Assembly: GCF_002995745.1 (NCBI RefSeq)
Contig: NZ_PVXQ01000024.1
Coordinates: 1-49,928 of the forward strand
Reading direction: 5' to 3'
Source of the DNA: Clostridium vincentii
GTDB taxonomy: Bacteria; Bacillota; Clostridia; Clostridiales; Clostridiaceae
Length of the DNA stretch: 49,928 nucleotides
Positions 36,776 to 44,888 of this stretch are shown piece after piece. Positions within the stretch are counted from its first letter, which is position 1. Each line of letters begins with the position of its first letter. The notes beneath the pieces are model-generated. The model ran no database searches. It had not been told where the DNA came from and saw only the letters and a program-made list of their open reading frames with translations. The position numbers were made by a program, and so were the translations under genes.

Positions 36776-36816
36776 AAAAAAGATACTACATCCTAGGAGA
36801 TGTAATATCTTTTATA
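36776..36816 (-). terminator. Terminator after nucleotidyltransferase remnant
   Basis: GATATTACATCTCC / GGATGTAGTATC hairpin with T-rich flank on the minus strand; symmetrical enough to work both ways. Confidence 0.65.
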
Positions 36817-36840
36817 AAATAAATTTTGTTATTTGTTTCT

Positions 36841-37113
36841 ATATTTCAAGTTCAGGAATTAAAGACTCATCTATAATCCTTCCAAAATGAGTATATTGCT
36901 CATCAATTTTTAACATTCTTTCAATAAATCTTCTAGGTTATCTTCCATATTTAAAGTATCTTCAAAAGTAATTTTTGGTTGCACAACTATAGCCACATCA
37001 ATGTCGCTTCTATCTTTCACCCAATCACAGGTTCCATAACTTCCAAATTGAATTACACTAATTATCTTATCATCCATGCTCTCAAGATTCTTTTTTAATT
37101 CTTCTTTATACAT
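36841..37113 (-). pseudogene. MNT-type nucleotidyltransferase domain, frameshifted
   Basis: The first 67 codons give VIQFGSYGTCDWVKDRSDID and VAIVVQ, the GSxGxG..(R)SDID active site of the MNT/KNTase family. The frame then stops (LLKEC, stop at 36910), while an overlapping frame continues ERMLKIDEQYTHFGRIIDES to a stop at 36841. MNT proteins normally partner HEPN toxins, and none is adjacent. Probably a relic; the repeat-borne promoter at 37224-37253 would have driven it. Confidence 0.6.
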
Positions 37114-37149
37114 GATGCACTCACCTCTTTAATTACATTAAATTATAAC

Positions 37150-37291
37150 TTATAAATACATTTAAAACTACTTGTATTATTTGATTGAGTCAAGTAAAAG
37201 TGGGCAACTATTTTATTTTTTTAAGTATAGACAATCCATAAATTTCTAATCAAAAATGAAAAACTCCACTAAATCTATATTTAGTGAAGTT
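37150..37291 (-). repeat. Repeat copy H, terminator and promoter half
   Basis: Hairpin 37263-37290 (arms ACTTCACTAAA / TTTAGTGGAGT) with T-run, then the same post-terminator sequence as copies D and F. The core half of this copy lies 200 bp away at 37488-37536. At 37158-37185 there is also a plus-strand match (ACTACTTGTATTATTT) to the leaders of the small acidic proteins. Confidence 0.8.
37224..37253 (-). promoter_or_regulatory. Promoter within repeat copy H
   Basis: TTGATT (37248-37253), 18 nt, TATACT (37224-37229), identical in arrangement to copy F and about 110 nt upstream of the nucleotidyltransferase start. Confidence 0.5.
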
Positions 37292-37487
37292 CTGTAAGCT
37301 TAATACTATATTCATTAAGAATTGCTTCAACCTGTGTTTGTTGTTTCAATACCCAGCCAATCACATCTGTTAGGTTATTACCATTTGTAACTTCTATATA
37401 CTGCGAATGACTTTGGCTAATCCAATTAGAACGTTAGCAGGAATTAAGTCTTTAGTTTCATCTATAACTGAGTAATATATGCCATTT
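37292..37487 (-). pseudogene. Unknown gene fragment between the two repeat halves
   Basis: Two overlapping minus-strand frames: GIYYSVIDETKDLIPANVLI followed by stop, and NWISQSHSQYIEVTNGNNLT continuing VIGWVLKQQTQVEAIL. They look like parts of one protein joined by a frameshift, with a helical C-terminus. No family recognised. It interrupts a repeat copy. Confidence 0.35.
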
Positions 37488-37536
37488 GAAAGTACTCCTG
37501 TGAGGGCTATTGTGAGAGGCTTGCCTTGAGCTTGCT
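37488..37536 (-). repeat. Repeat copy H, core half
   Basis: Core GCAAGCTCAAGGCAAGCCTC (37512-37536), then a variant mini-stem CCCTC/GGAG. Lies 40 bp after the stop of the AlbA_2 gene. Confidence 0.8.
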
Positions 37537-37576
37537 CTTCGTCGCCTTTCGTCGGTCTTCGTCGCCTTTCGTCGGT
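37537..37576. repeat. Two-unit 20-bp tandem repeat
   Basis: CTTCGTCGCCTTTCGTCGGT occurs twice head to tail between the AlbA_2 stop and the repeat core. Its GC content is higher than its surroundings. Confidence 0.85.
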
Positions 37577-39309
37577 CATCTATTTTTTAGTGCATACTTT
37601 ACCTTATTACCATCACCTAATTTTTCTATTTTTTCTTTCTTCATAAGACTATTGAATAGCCTTACACTTTTATGTTTTTTTAAATGTAATTCTGTTCTAC
37701 AAAGTAAATTAGTAATAAATCCATTCTTAACTATGTAGTTAAGAATCCTAGTTTCATCATCATCCAATATCACATCAAAGTCTAGTTTAGCCTTATCATT
37801 CTTTGTATCACTTAAAGTATCAATATTAAACATACTACAAAGATGATATTTAGTTCCTCTTCCAACACCATCTGTTTCCAAAAATCCTTTATCTACTAAT
37901 GAGGATAGTATCTTATTACTATTTACTGTATGAGTGTCTAATAGCTGTTGTAATCTATTATTAGTTACATATTCCTCTTGCTCTGCAGCTACTAAAGCCA
38001 TTACTTCATCTTTACTTAATTTTGAATATTTTTCTTTAAGCCCTGATTTAAGTTTTTTAATACTTTTTTCAGGTAATATTGATGTTGTTTTTAAAGTAAG
38101 TGTAATACTATCTGGATTATAGCTTTCTTCTAAATCAGGAACTATCCACTTTTGTTCTCTCCATGCTAAATGAATATTTTCAAGGCCTGAACCAGCTCTC
38201 TCACCAACTCCTAATAAATTAAACATCTTAAAAATATTTTCATTTCTTGGATCACTAATTCCACCTTTAAGGGCTTCTTCTCTTGTTATTCGTAGATTTC
38301 CCGGATTAAAAAATTTAAAATAAGTTTTTCCTTTTTCAATCACAATTCCTCTTGGTAGTCTATAATCTGAATGTATAATTGTATTTGCAACTGCTTCTCT
38401 AACGGCCTTATGAACTCTTGTATCTTCTTGTCTTATTCCATCAATAGTTCTAAACGGTATGTTTAAATTATCCGTTACTTTATTTATAATCTTAAAATAA
38501 AAATCAAATAAATTTCCAGACCATGTTCCGTCAGATGATATAACTCTATAATCCCATCTAACTTCATCTGAAATTTTCTCTCTATAATCTAGAAAATACT
38601 TAGGAAATTCATCTATAATGGATCTTTCTTCTCCAAACATCAAAAGACCAGCTGCAGTTATTCCTTCTTTTCCTGATTTTCTATCTTTTCCATAAGCGCC
38701 TATTTTATAAAGAAAAGTTTTATTATCTAATGATAGCCATGGATGTTGTGATTTTAACGCGCCTAATCTATTTCTGAAACTATTTACAGTATCAATATTT
38801 AGGTCTTCTATTCCAAATCCATCTATAATAACACTATCTTGTGATGTCTCCCCTTGATCTGCTAGCATTCTTTTTATCTCTTCACTAGAGCACTTATAAT
38901 CCCCAGAATAATTTCTTCTAAATGTTCCCAAACTTTTAGATTCTCTATTAAATGGATTTTCACCGATATATACTGGTCTTTGTCTTCTATCTGCCTTTGG
39001 TACATTTATTATTACTATTGTTTTGTCCTCAATTGCTCTAACCTCAACAGAATTGTTACTTAATATATTAGAACTCACTTTTTTAGAATTATTTAAATTG
39101 TCCCATAAGTCCTTAATAATATTTTCAGAGTTTTCTACTCCAACAGGATAAAATTTTCCCTTCTCTTCCTTCACCCCAAGAAGAATTCTTCCACCATTAG
39201 TATTTGCAAAAGCTGAATAAGTCTCCCATAGATCTTTAGGCAATCCCCCTGCAGCTTTCTTACATTCAATTTCATCATTTTCAACTAGCGAAAATATATC
39301 AAGCTCCAT
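37576..39309 (-). CDS. AlbA_2 (Schlafen-like) ATP-binding transcriptional regulator-type protein
   Basis: 577 residues. The N-terminal domain (ENDEIECKKAAGGLP, AFANTNGGRILLGVKEEKG) is the AlbA_2/Schlafen-core fold. The middle has HKAVREAVANTIIHSDYR and GVGERAGSGLENI, the HATPase-like region of this group. The C-terminus has two winged-helix-like segments (NNRLQQLLDTHTVNSNKILS; TNLLCRTELHLKKHKSVRLF). Such proteins occur in accessory and defence regions, but their function is mostly unproven. It is followed by a 20-bp tandem repeat and repeat copy H, so it belongs to the same repeat-flanked class as the genes at 0.3-5 kb. Confidence 0.8.
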   Translation of the reverse strand: MELDIFSLVENDEIECKKAAGGLPKDLWETYSAFANTNGGRILLGVKEEKGKFYPVGVENSENIIKDLWDNLNNSKKVSSNILSNNSVEVRAIEDKTIVIINVPKADRRQRPVYIGENPFNRESKSLGTFRRNYSGDYKCSSEEIKRMLADQGETSQDSVIIDGFGIEDLNIDTVNSFRNRLGALKSQHPWLSLDNKTFLYKIGAYGKDRKSGKEGITAAGLLMFGEERSIIDEFPKYFLDYREKISDEVRWDYRVISSDGTWSGNLFDFYFKIINKVTDNLNIPFRTIDGIRQEDTRVHKAVREAVANTIIHSDYRLPRGIVIEKGKTYFKFFNPGNLRITREEALKGGISDPRNENIFKMFNLLGVGERAGSGLENIHLAWREQKWIVPDLEESYNPDSITLTLKTTSILPEKSIKKLKSGLKEKYSKLSKDEVMALVAAEQEEYVTNNRLQQLLDTHTVNSNKILSSLVDKGFLETDGVGRGTKYHLCSMFNIDTLSDTKNDKAKLDFDVILDDDETRILNYIVKNGFITNLLCRTELHLKKHKSVRLFNSLMKKEKIEKLGDGNKVKYALKNR

Positions 39310-39556
39310 AACCTCTCATCCCTCCATTCCATAACCTCATATTTTATTATGTCTCACATACATAATAAAATTTATAAATAACTATACTTTATTTTAACAT
39401 TAAATTGAATAGGAAAACATGTCCTTATATCATATTTAATCTTTAATTTAATTACTTTATTCATATCAAATATCTTCACCTAAATAACTATCTATATACC
39501 AAAATAGATTACTATAATATAATTATTGCCATTTATAAGAACATAAATTCTTTACA

Positions 39557-39586
39557 TTGTAAATCTGCTTGTATTATTTCTATACT
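39557..39586 (+). promoter_or_regulatory. Promoter of small acidic gene 1
   Basis: TTGTAA (39557-39562), an 18-nt spacer, TATACT (39581-39586). The leader from here to the ATG matches that of gene 2 nearly base for base. Confidence 0.45.
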
Positions 39587-39628
39587 TTCGCAGAAACTAT
39601 ATCTAAGAATATAAAGGAGGAATTACTT

Positions 39629-39811
39629 ATGATTAAAACAAACATATACATACCAAAGGTTACACTAGAATTATATAGTGAAGAAAATAAACTAACAAAT
39701 TCTGCTCCAAATGAAATCCCTTATGATGAAGTCACTAATGTTTTATCCGACGATACGGATACTAATCCATTTGGATATGAAGAGTGTAATATTATGAATA
39801 TGATTAATTAG
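39629..39811 (+). CDS. Small acidic protein 1 (60 aa), unknown
   Basis: Starts MIKTNIYIPKVTLELYSEEN, with AAGGAGG 7 nt before the ATG. The C-terminus is acidic and ends GYEECNIMNMIN. No signal peptide or membrane segment. It is a paralogue of 40394-40693: both share the opening (M-K-T-x-IY-PKV), an N-V/I-L-x-DD middle and a Y-E-E-x-N-I-M near the end. Function not recognised; a precursor or regulatory peptide is possible but unsupported. Confidence 0.6.
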   Translation: MIKTNIYIPKVTLELYSEENKLTNSAPNEIPYDEVTNVLSDDTDTNPFGYEECNIMNMIN

Positions 39812-39825
39812 AGAAAGAGCTAACT

Positions 39826-39866
39826 AAAAAGAATCATATCGCATTTAATAATGCGATATGATCCTT
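39826..39866. terminator. Bidirectional terminator
   Basis: Strong stem GGATCATATCGCATT / AATGCGATATGATTC with A and T runs, between the convergent small acidic gene 1 and the coiled-coil gene. Confidence 0.85.
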
Positions 39867-39875
39867 TTCTTATAT

Positions 39876-40187
39876 CTATTTAACTGCTTTAATTCTAGCT
39901 ATTTCATAGCAATTTTCCTTAGTTACTATCTCAACATCTTTTAAGTTTTCTAATCTATTTAATACTGATGTTTTAAATTCAGTTAAATCAGCCGTTTGTT
40001 CAACTACCGCATCAAGTTTCTTTTCAATTCTTTTTTGACCACCTTCTAAATTATCAATTCTAGTTACAACATCATCAAATCTAGTTACAATTCTTTTTTG
40101 ACCATCTTCTAAATTATCAATTCTAGTTACAATTTCTTTTTGGCCTTCTTGTATTGATTTTAAAATGTCCAAAATTTCTTTCTCCAT
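39876..40187 (-). CDS. Coiled-coil protein with repeated NLEDGQKRI units (103 aa)
   Basis: Consists of repeats IVTRIDNLEDGQKR / IVTRFDDVV / RIDNLEGGQKRIEKKLD and a helical end. The DNA carries matching direct repeats of about 33-66 bp (40040-40140), so it can change length by recombination. Related to the protein at 1592-1831. Likely an oligomerising rod; no function known. A weak AAGGAAG site precedes the ATG. Confidence 0.65.
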   Translation of the reverse strand: MEKEILDILKSIQEGQKEIVTRIDNLEDGQKRIVTRFDDVVTRIDNLEGGQKRIEKKLDAVVEQTADLTEFKTSVLNRLENLKDVEIVTKENCYEIARIKAVK

Positions 40188-40322
40188 GCTTAAATCACTT
40201 CCTTATTTATATTACTCATACTATAACTTTATTTTATCATTATTCTTATTTTATTTAAATAGCTATTATATTATAATTATTACCATTTGTACGAACTCAT
40301 ATTCTCAAATATTTCAAATTCA

Positions 40323-40351
40323 TTTCAAACTACTTGTATTATTTTTATACT
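40323..40351 (+). promoter_or_regulatory. Promoter of small acidic gene 2
   Basis: TTTCAA (40323-40328), a 17-nt spacer, TATACT (40346-40351), followed by the shared GCAGAAACTATA leader. Confidence 0.45.
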
Positions 40352-40393
40352 TTTGCAGAAACTATATTGAAGAACACAAAGGAGGAATTATTT

Positions 40394-40693
40394 ATGACTA
40401 AGACACACATATACCTACCAAAGGTTAGGACAAATTCTTATCCACAAAATAAAGAGCTAAGAAGCTATGCTTCAGATGGAAGTTCAACTATGCTTCCTAA
40501 TCCTGCTATAGATGACATTGCAGCAAATAATATAGCTTGCCAAGAATTTGATTACACTGAAAGTTTAGTTGATGAAGGCACTAATATTTTGCCTGATGAT
40601 AACAATATGATGGCTCATGCTGACACTATGATGGCACCTGATTATGAAGAGTATAATATTATGCCTGATAATAAATTAGAGGGAGACAAATAA
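40394..40693 (+). CDS. Small acidic protein 2 (99 aa), unknown
   Basis: Starts MTKTHIYLPKVRTNSYPQNK, rich in D, E, N and M, with MMAHADTMMAPDYEEYNIMP near the end. AAAGGAGG lies 7 nt before the ATG. Longer than its paralogue at 39629 through extra sequence in the middle, while both ends and the leader are conserved. No cysteine pattern, leader cleavage site or modifying enzyme is nearby that would prove a peptide natural product. Confidence 0.6.
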   Translation: MTKTHIYLPKVRTNSYPQNKELRSYASDGSSTMLPNPAIDDIAANNIACQEFDYTESLVDEGTNILPDDNNMMAHADTMMAPDYEEYNIMPDNKLEGDK

Positions 40694-40697
40694 TAAG

Positions 40698-40860
40698 TGG
40701 CTTCGCCACAGTTGAAAATTGAAAGTTGACACCCAAAGGGCGTCCCTGTGGACACCCTTGGGCGTCCCTTTCAGGGGAGTTGAAAGTTAATGGATAAAAT
40801 CTCTTCGAGATTTTTGGAATTCTAAATTTCAACTTTCAATTTTCAACTCATATTAATCCA
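40698..40860. repeat. Dispersed GTTGAAAGTTGA repeat with 20-bp inverted ends
   Basis: AGTTGAAAATTGAAAGTTGA (40710-40729) is perfectly inverted at 40829-40848, with CACCC/GGGTG and GGGCGTCC-type stems between. Related pieces occur at 42577-42630, 42720-42825 and 47660-47690. It looks like a small non-autonomous repeat family able to fold into one long hairpin. Confidence 0.7.
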
Positions 40861-41246
40861 CATTTTCAAAGCATATTCTAAATATTATCCTCAAACCCTG
40901 ATGTTTCCTATAACTTCTTAATTAATTATCTTATTAACTTCTTTTCTTTTAATGTTAGTATAAAAAAGTGGACACAATACAAGTTTAAATATCAAACTAT
41001 ATTTAAGAGAAAGGTTGTGTGTCTGCATGAGAATTACAAGAAAGCGATATAACGAAGATAGATTCAGAAGAAAATCTGAAGCTAAAGAAACAAAACGAAC
41101 GACTTGCTATGAAAAATTAAATATTACACCAAAGGCGGCAGAACTGTAGAAAATGAAAACTACGAAGCTGAAATATATAAACCTTACAATAAGTATACAT
41201 TAAAGTTATTTATTCAACTATTTCAATATGATTAAGGATTCCGATT
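40861..41246. other. Mostly gene-free stretch with possible IS relic
   Basis: At 40965-40980 there is AAAAAAGTGGACACAATACA, reminiscent of an IS3-type end. At 41027-41149 a plus-strand frame of 40 codons starts MRITRKRYNEDRFRRKSEAK without a good ribosome site. Both are too weak to name. Confidence 0.3.
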
Positions 41247-41411
41247 TCATTTCATAGTGTGATTTTTACCTTTTCCAACAAATAGCATTGCCCAAACAAT
41301 AAATGATACAGATGAAATAACATAAGCAAAAGTTCCAAATTTCGGTCCCAATGCTAAAAATATTCCACCTAAACAAAGAAGAAAAATGTTCAAAAACCTG
41401 CGTTTATTCAT
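41247..41411 (-). CDS. Small membrane protein (54 aa)
   Basis: MNKRRFLNIFLLCLGGIFLA starts the first of two membrane helices; FAYVISSVSFIVWAMLFVG is the second, and the protein ends in a basic GKGKNHTMK. GGAGG lies 7 nt before the ATG. The basic N- and C-termini suggest both ends are inside. Alone on the minus strand between repeats and galE; no family recognised. Confidence 0.6.
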   Translation of the reverse strand: MNKRRFLNIFLLCLGGIFLALGPKFGTFAYVISSVSFIVWAMLFVGKGKNHTMK

Positions 41412-41520
41412 TAAAAAACCTCCTATTTTTATATTACTATATCCTTTAGTATATCTTTATTTGAAATAATATACAAATGAGATTGACTAATAGAATTAAC
41501 TTCTTTTCTTCTTATCGTAC

Positions 41521-41550
41521 TTGCCATAATTTATAATTTGTATATATAAT
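41521..41550 (+). promoter_or_regulatory. Promoter of second galE
   Basis: TTGCCA (41521-41526), an 18-nt spacer, TATAAT (41545-41550), about 40 nt before the ATG. Confidence 0.6.
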
Positions 41551-41591
41551 GTAGAGAGACAAAATAAATTTAAAATACAGGAGGAGAAGTC

Positions 41592-42578
41592 ATGGCAATT
41601 TTAGTTTGTGGAGGGGCTGGCTACATAGGAAGTCATATGGTAGCTGAGCTTTTGGAAAATAATGAAGACGTTGTTATCTTAGATAACTTAGAGAAAGGTC
41701 ACAAAGATGCTCTTTTAGGGGGTAAGCTTTATATCGGGGATCTAAGAGATAAGGAAATTTTAAATAAGGTTTTTACAGAAAATAATATTGATTCAGTTAT
41801 AGATTTCGCTGCCTATTCATTAGTTGGTGAGAGTATGACAGAACCTTTGAAATATTTTAACAATAATGTATACGGTACAATAAGTCTTTTGGAATCTATG
41901 AGGGAGCATAATGTTAAGTACATCGTCTTCTCATCAACTGCTGCTACTTATGGAGAACCAAAAGTTATTCCAATTTCTGAGGACAATGATACTATTCCAA
42001 CTAATCCCTATGGAGAATCTAAACTTTTAGTTGAGAAGATTTTAAGATGGTGTGATAGTGCCTATGGAATTAAGTACACTGCTCTAAGATATTTTAATGC
42101 AGCTGGTGCTCATATTAATGGTAAGATTGGTGAAGATCATTCTCCTGAATCACATCTAATTCCTTTAATTTTACAGGTAGCTTTAGGTCAAAGAGATAAA
42201 ATAATGCTTTTTGGAGATGATTACGATACAGAGGATGGAACCTGTGTCCGAGATTATGTTCATGTTACTGATTTAGCTAAAGCACATTCTTTAGCACTTA
42301 AAAGATTAAAGAATGGTGGAGATAGTACAGCTTATAATCTTGGTAATGGTACTGGCTTCTCTGTTAAAGAGGTAGTTGATGTAGCAAGAAAGGTAACTGG
42401 CCATGAAATTCCAGCCGAAATTGCTCCAAGACGTGCCGGAGATCCAGCAACTTTAATAGCAACTTCTGAAAGAGCTGTTAAAGAACTAGGCTGGACACCC
42501 GAATTCAACCAACTTGAAACTATAATAAGCAGTGCTTGGAATTGGCACAAAGCTAATCCTACAGGTTATAGTAAGTAA
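41592..42578 (+). CDS. galE: UDP-glucose 4-epimerase, second copy
   Basis: 328 residues: [52 protein letters not shown] (YxxxK), RYFNAAGAH and [15 protein letters not shown]. It belongs to the shorter Firmicute GalE branch and differs widely from the capsule copy at 11911. AGGAGGAG precedes the ATG. Single-gene transcript with its own promoter and terminator; likely the housekeeping galactose epimerase. Confidence 0.92.
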   Translation: MAILVCGGAGYIGSHMVAELLENNEDVVILDNLEKGHKDALLGGKLYIGDLRDKEILNKVFTENNIDSVIDFAAYSLVGESMTEPLKYFNNNVYGTISLLESMREHNVKYIVFSSTAATYGEPKVIPISEDNDTIPTNPYGESKLLVEKILRWCDSAYGIKYTALRYFNAAGAHINGKIGEDHSPESHLIPLILQVALGQRDKIMLFGDDYDTEDGTCVRDYVHVTDLAKAHSLALKRLKNGGDSTAYNLGNGTGFSVKEVVDVARKVTGHEIPAEIAPRRAGDPATLIATSERAVKELGWTPEFNQLETIISSAWNWHKANPTGYSK

Positions 42579-42636
42579 GTTGAAAGTTGACACCCGTTGG
42601 GCGCCCCTTGCGGGGAATTGAAAGTTGAAAATTATA
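42577..42636. repeat. Dispersed repeat fragment after galE
   Basis: AGTTGAAAGTTGACACCC and GAATTGAAAGTTGAAAATT begin right at the galE stop; an inverted counterpart lies at 42720-42825 beyond the terminator. Confidence 0.6.
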
Positions 42637-42663
42637 TATAACATCATTTCCCATTAACCAGAA

Positions 42664-42707
42664 GAAAGCCACTTTACCTCTAAATATTATAGGTAAAGTG
42701 GCTTTTT
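42664..42707 (+). terminator. Terminator of second galE
   Basis: AAGCCACTTTACCT / AGGTAAAGTGGCTT stem of 14 bp followed by a T-run; symmetrical, so possibly also used by anmK. Confidence 0.85.
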
Positions 42708-42719
42708 TAGTTTAAAATT

Positions 42720-42830
42720 AAAAAATCCAAACTCTCAATTTTCAACTCTCAATTCGCCCAAAGGGTGCCTCCCAACTCTCAACTTTCAACTATCAATTTT
42801 CAACTATCAACTGCCCCCAAAGGGCGGCAA
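42720..42830. repeat. Dispersed repeat fragment entering anmK
   Basis: Several TCAATTTTCAACT / TCAACTTTCAACTATCAA units and CCCCCAAAGGGCGGC. The last part encodes the final residues of AnmK. Confidence 0.6.
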
Positions 42831-43958
42831 GCTTATGTTGCCAAGTATGACATTTCGTTTTGCTCCTGTTGCTGCTGCTACATTTGAGGTCTTCTTATTT
42901 AAAGTCTCATTTCCTAATATAGCAAAGGCTATTGCCTCTTTTGCATCTGATGAATATCCTATCTCATCTTGAGTGAATACATCTATTCCTTTAAGTCCAT
43001 CTTTAATTAATTGTATTAAAACCTTATTATGTGTGCCTCCACCAGCTAGCAAGACCTTATCTAGCTTAGTCTTTGGCAAAACAAATTTCTTATAACTATC
43101 AACTATTGAGAATGCTGTGTAGGCAGTAACTGTCTTTACAATATCCTCAGGCTTAATATCCTTAAACTTTTCAAGAAGATTTTTCACAAAGTCCTCACCA
43201 AAATCTTCTCGTCCTGTAGTCTTTGGAGGTGTCTTCTTTAAATAAGGATGGTCCATTAAGTTCTTTAACATCCCTTCATTAATATTACCTGTTTTTGCAA
43301 TATCACCATTCTTATCATAACTTACATTAAAAAGTCTACTACAAACCTCATCAATAATCATATTACCAGGGCCTGTATCAAAGGCAAATATTTCATCAAT
43401 ATTTCTTTTTGCTGGAATAACTGTAACATTTCCTATTCCACCTATATTCTGAAATGCAATAGTTTCCCCACGTCCTCCATATAATATATATTCACTATAG
43501 GGAACTAAAGGGGCTCCTTCACCGCCTGCAGCCATGTCCATAGTTCTAAAATTAGAAATAACCTTTAAATTATTCTCATATGCAATTACACTTGGCTCAC
43601 CAATTTGCAAAGTCGATGGAATTATACTTCCCTTGCCTTTAGGTATATGATAAATAGTTTGTCCATGCGATGCTACAAAATCAATTTTTTCAACAGAGAC
43701 TTTAGCCTCTTCACATATATGTTGAACAGCCTTGCTAAACAAATAACCAAGCTTAAAATTCAAACTACATATAAGCTCCACTGAAGATTCTTCAACTGAA
43801 CATGCTCTTTTTATCTCAGCTTTTATCTCCTTTGGCATCTCATAAGTATTAAATTTCACAAGTTTAACCTTTGTCTCAAATTCGCTGCCTTCTATATCTA
43901 CTAAAGCCGCATCTACACCATCTAAAGAGGTTCCAGACATTAATCCAATACAGTACAT
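42807..43958 (-). CDS. anmK: 1,6-anhydro-N-acetylmuramic acid kinase
   Basis: 383 residues. GLMSGTSLDGVDAALVDIEG (phosphate-binding start), SHGQTIYHIPKG, NIGGIGNVTVIP, FDTGPGNMIIDE and LLAGGGTHNKVL are AnmK motifs of the sugar-kinase/actin fold. It opens and phosphorylates anhydroMurNAc to MurNAc-6-P for MurQ. It overlaps the murK end by 19 bp. The last residues SLPPFGGS are read from an intergenic repeat, so its C-terminus is probably altered but beyond the fold. Confidence 0.92.
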   Translation of the reverse strand: MYCIGLMSGTSLDGVDAALVDIEGSEFETKVKLVKFNTYEMPKEIKAEIKRACSVEESSVELICSLNFKLGYLFSKAVQHICEEAKVSVEKIDFVASHGQTIYHIPKGKGSIIPSTLQIGEPSVIAYENNLKVISNFRTMDMAAGGEGAPLVPYSEYILYGGRGETIAFQNIGGIGNVTVIPAKRNIDEIFAFDTGPGNMIIDEVCSRLFNVSYDKNGDIAKTGNINEGMLKNLMDHPYLKKTPPKTTGREDFGEDFVKNLLEKFKDIKPEDIVKTVTAYTAFSIVDSYKKFVLPKTKLDKVLLAGGGTHNKVLIQLIKDGLKGIDVFTQDEIGYSSDAKEAIAFAILGNETLNKKTSNVAAATGAKRNVILGNISLPPFGGS

Positions 43959-44869
43959 GATTCATCTTCCTTTCCAAACTTAGCAATAAGACAAGCTCCT
44001 ACATCAGGAGAAAATTTAGGTGCTCTAAGCTTTGCCCTTTTATCCAAATAATCTGTAAGGGGCCCTAATATTAAATCGCCTGCCTTAAATACTCCTCCAA
44101 TATAAGATACATTAACCTGTTCTCCATGAAAATCCTTTATTAATGTATTTACAAGAGCTGCTAATTCAAATGCTGCTTCCTTAAAAATCTTTATAGCATT
44201 CTGATCTCCTTGTTTAGCTGCTTCAGTACAAATCTTAGAAAGTTTAGCAATTTCTCGTCTACTATTTCTAATTTCATTATTTACATATACAATTAAGTCA
44301 TAATCATTATCAATCTTCAATTCCTCTTTCATAAGATAATATAAAGGGCCTTTTTCAAACCTTCCATCAGCTTCTTTAGAGAAATATTCTATAGTCTTTT
44401 TCCCAATCCAATAGGCAGAACCTTCATCTCCAATGGAATGCCCCCAGCCCCCTGCTCTTCTATTTTCTCCATTGTTTATTGCATAAGCTATAGATCCTGT
44501 TCCAGAGATAATTACTATGCCATCCTCTTTATTCAAAGCTCCAGCACGAGCAATATGGACATCACTATAAACAACATAATTTATGCCACTTGATATTTCT
44601 TTCAATGCTTTATCTATTTCTCTATTTATCTTTTCAACTTTCCCATATCCAGCAAGACCAAGGCAAACACAATTTATAGCATTTTTACTTATTGAATTGC
44701 TTTTTATTAAACTCTCTATGCCTTCCTGAATAATTCTACCCATTCCTCTAAGTCCTACTTGATTATGATGGCAAGCTCCTCGCTCAATAGTTTCAATGAT
44801 ATTTTCTTCTCTATCCATAAGCGAGAAACTTGTCTTTGTTCCTCCTCCATCTACGCCAATATAGTACAT
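43940..44869 (-). CDS. murK: BadF/BadG-type sugar kinase, MurK-like
   Basis: 309 residues. GVDGGGTKTSFSLMD (phosphate 1), HHNQVG, VYSDVHIARAGAL, VIISGTGSIAYAI (phosphate 2), GGWGHSIGDEGSAYWIGKK and SYIGGVFKAGDLI are as in N-acetylglucosamine/N-acetylmuramic acid kinases of this family; C. acetobutylicum MurK is the characterised clostridial example. It phosphorylates free MurNAc and/or GlcNAc at O6. Placed between mupG and anmK. GGAGG lies before the ATG. Confidence 0.85.
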   Translation of the reverse strand: MYYIGVDGGGTKTSFSLMDREENIIETIERGACHHNQVGLRGMGRIIQEGIESLIKSNSISKNAINCVCLGLAGYGKVEKINREIDKALKEISSGINYVVYSDVHIARAGALNKEDGIVIISGTGSIAYAINNGENRRAGGWGHSIGDEGSAYWIGKKTIEYFSKEADGRFEKGPLYYLMKEELKIDNDYDLIVYVNNEIRNSRREIAKLSKICTEAAKQGDQNAIKIFKEAAFELAALVNTLIKDFHGEQVNVSYIGGVFKAGDLILGPLTDYLDKRAKLRAPKFSPDVGACLIAKFGKEDESCTVLD

Positions 44870-44888
44870 ATTTTTTTCCTCCGTATTT

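Noticed and set aside
37394..37579. 61-codon minus-strand frame
   Set aside because: It begins in the tandem repeat and runs through the repeat core; only its second part resembles coding sequence, described as a fragment at 37292-37487.
40960..41150. IS3-type element with OrfA
   Set aside because: Only one end-like sequence and a 40-codon frame without family motifs; not enough to call.
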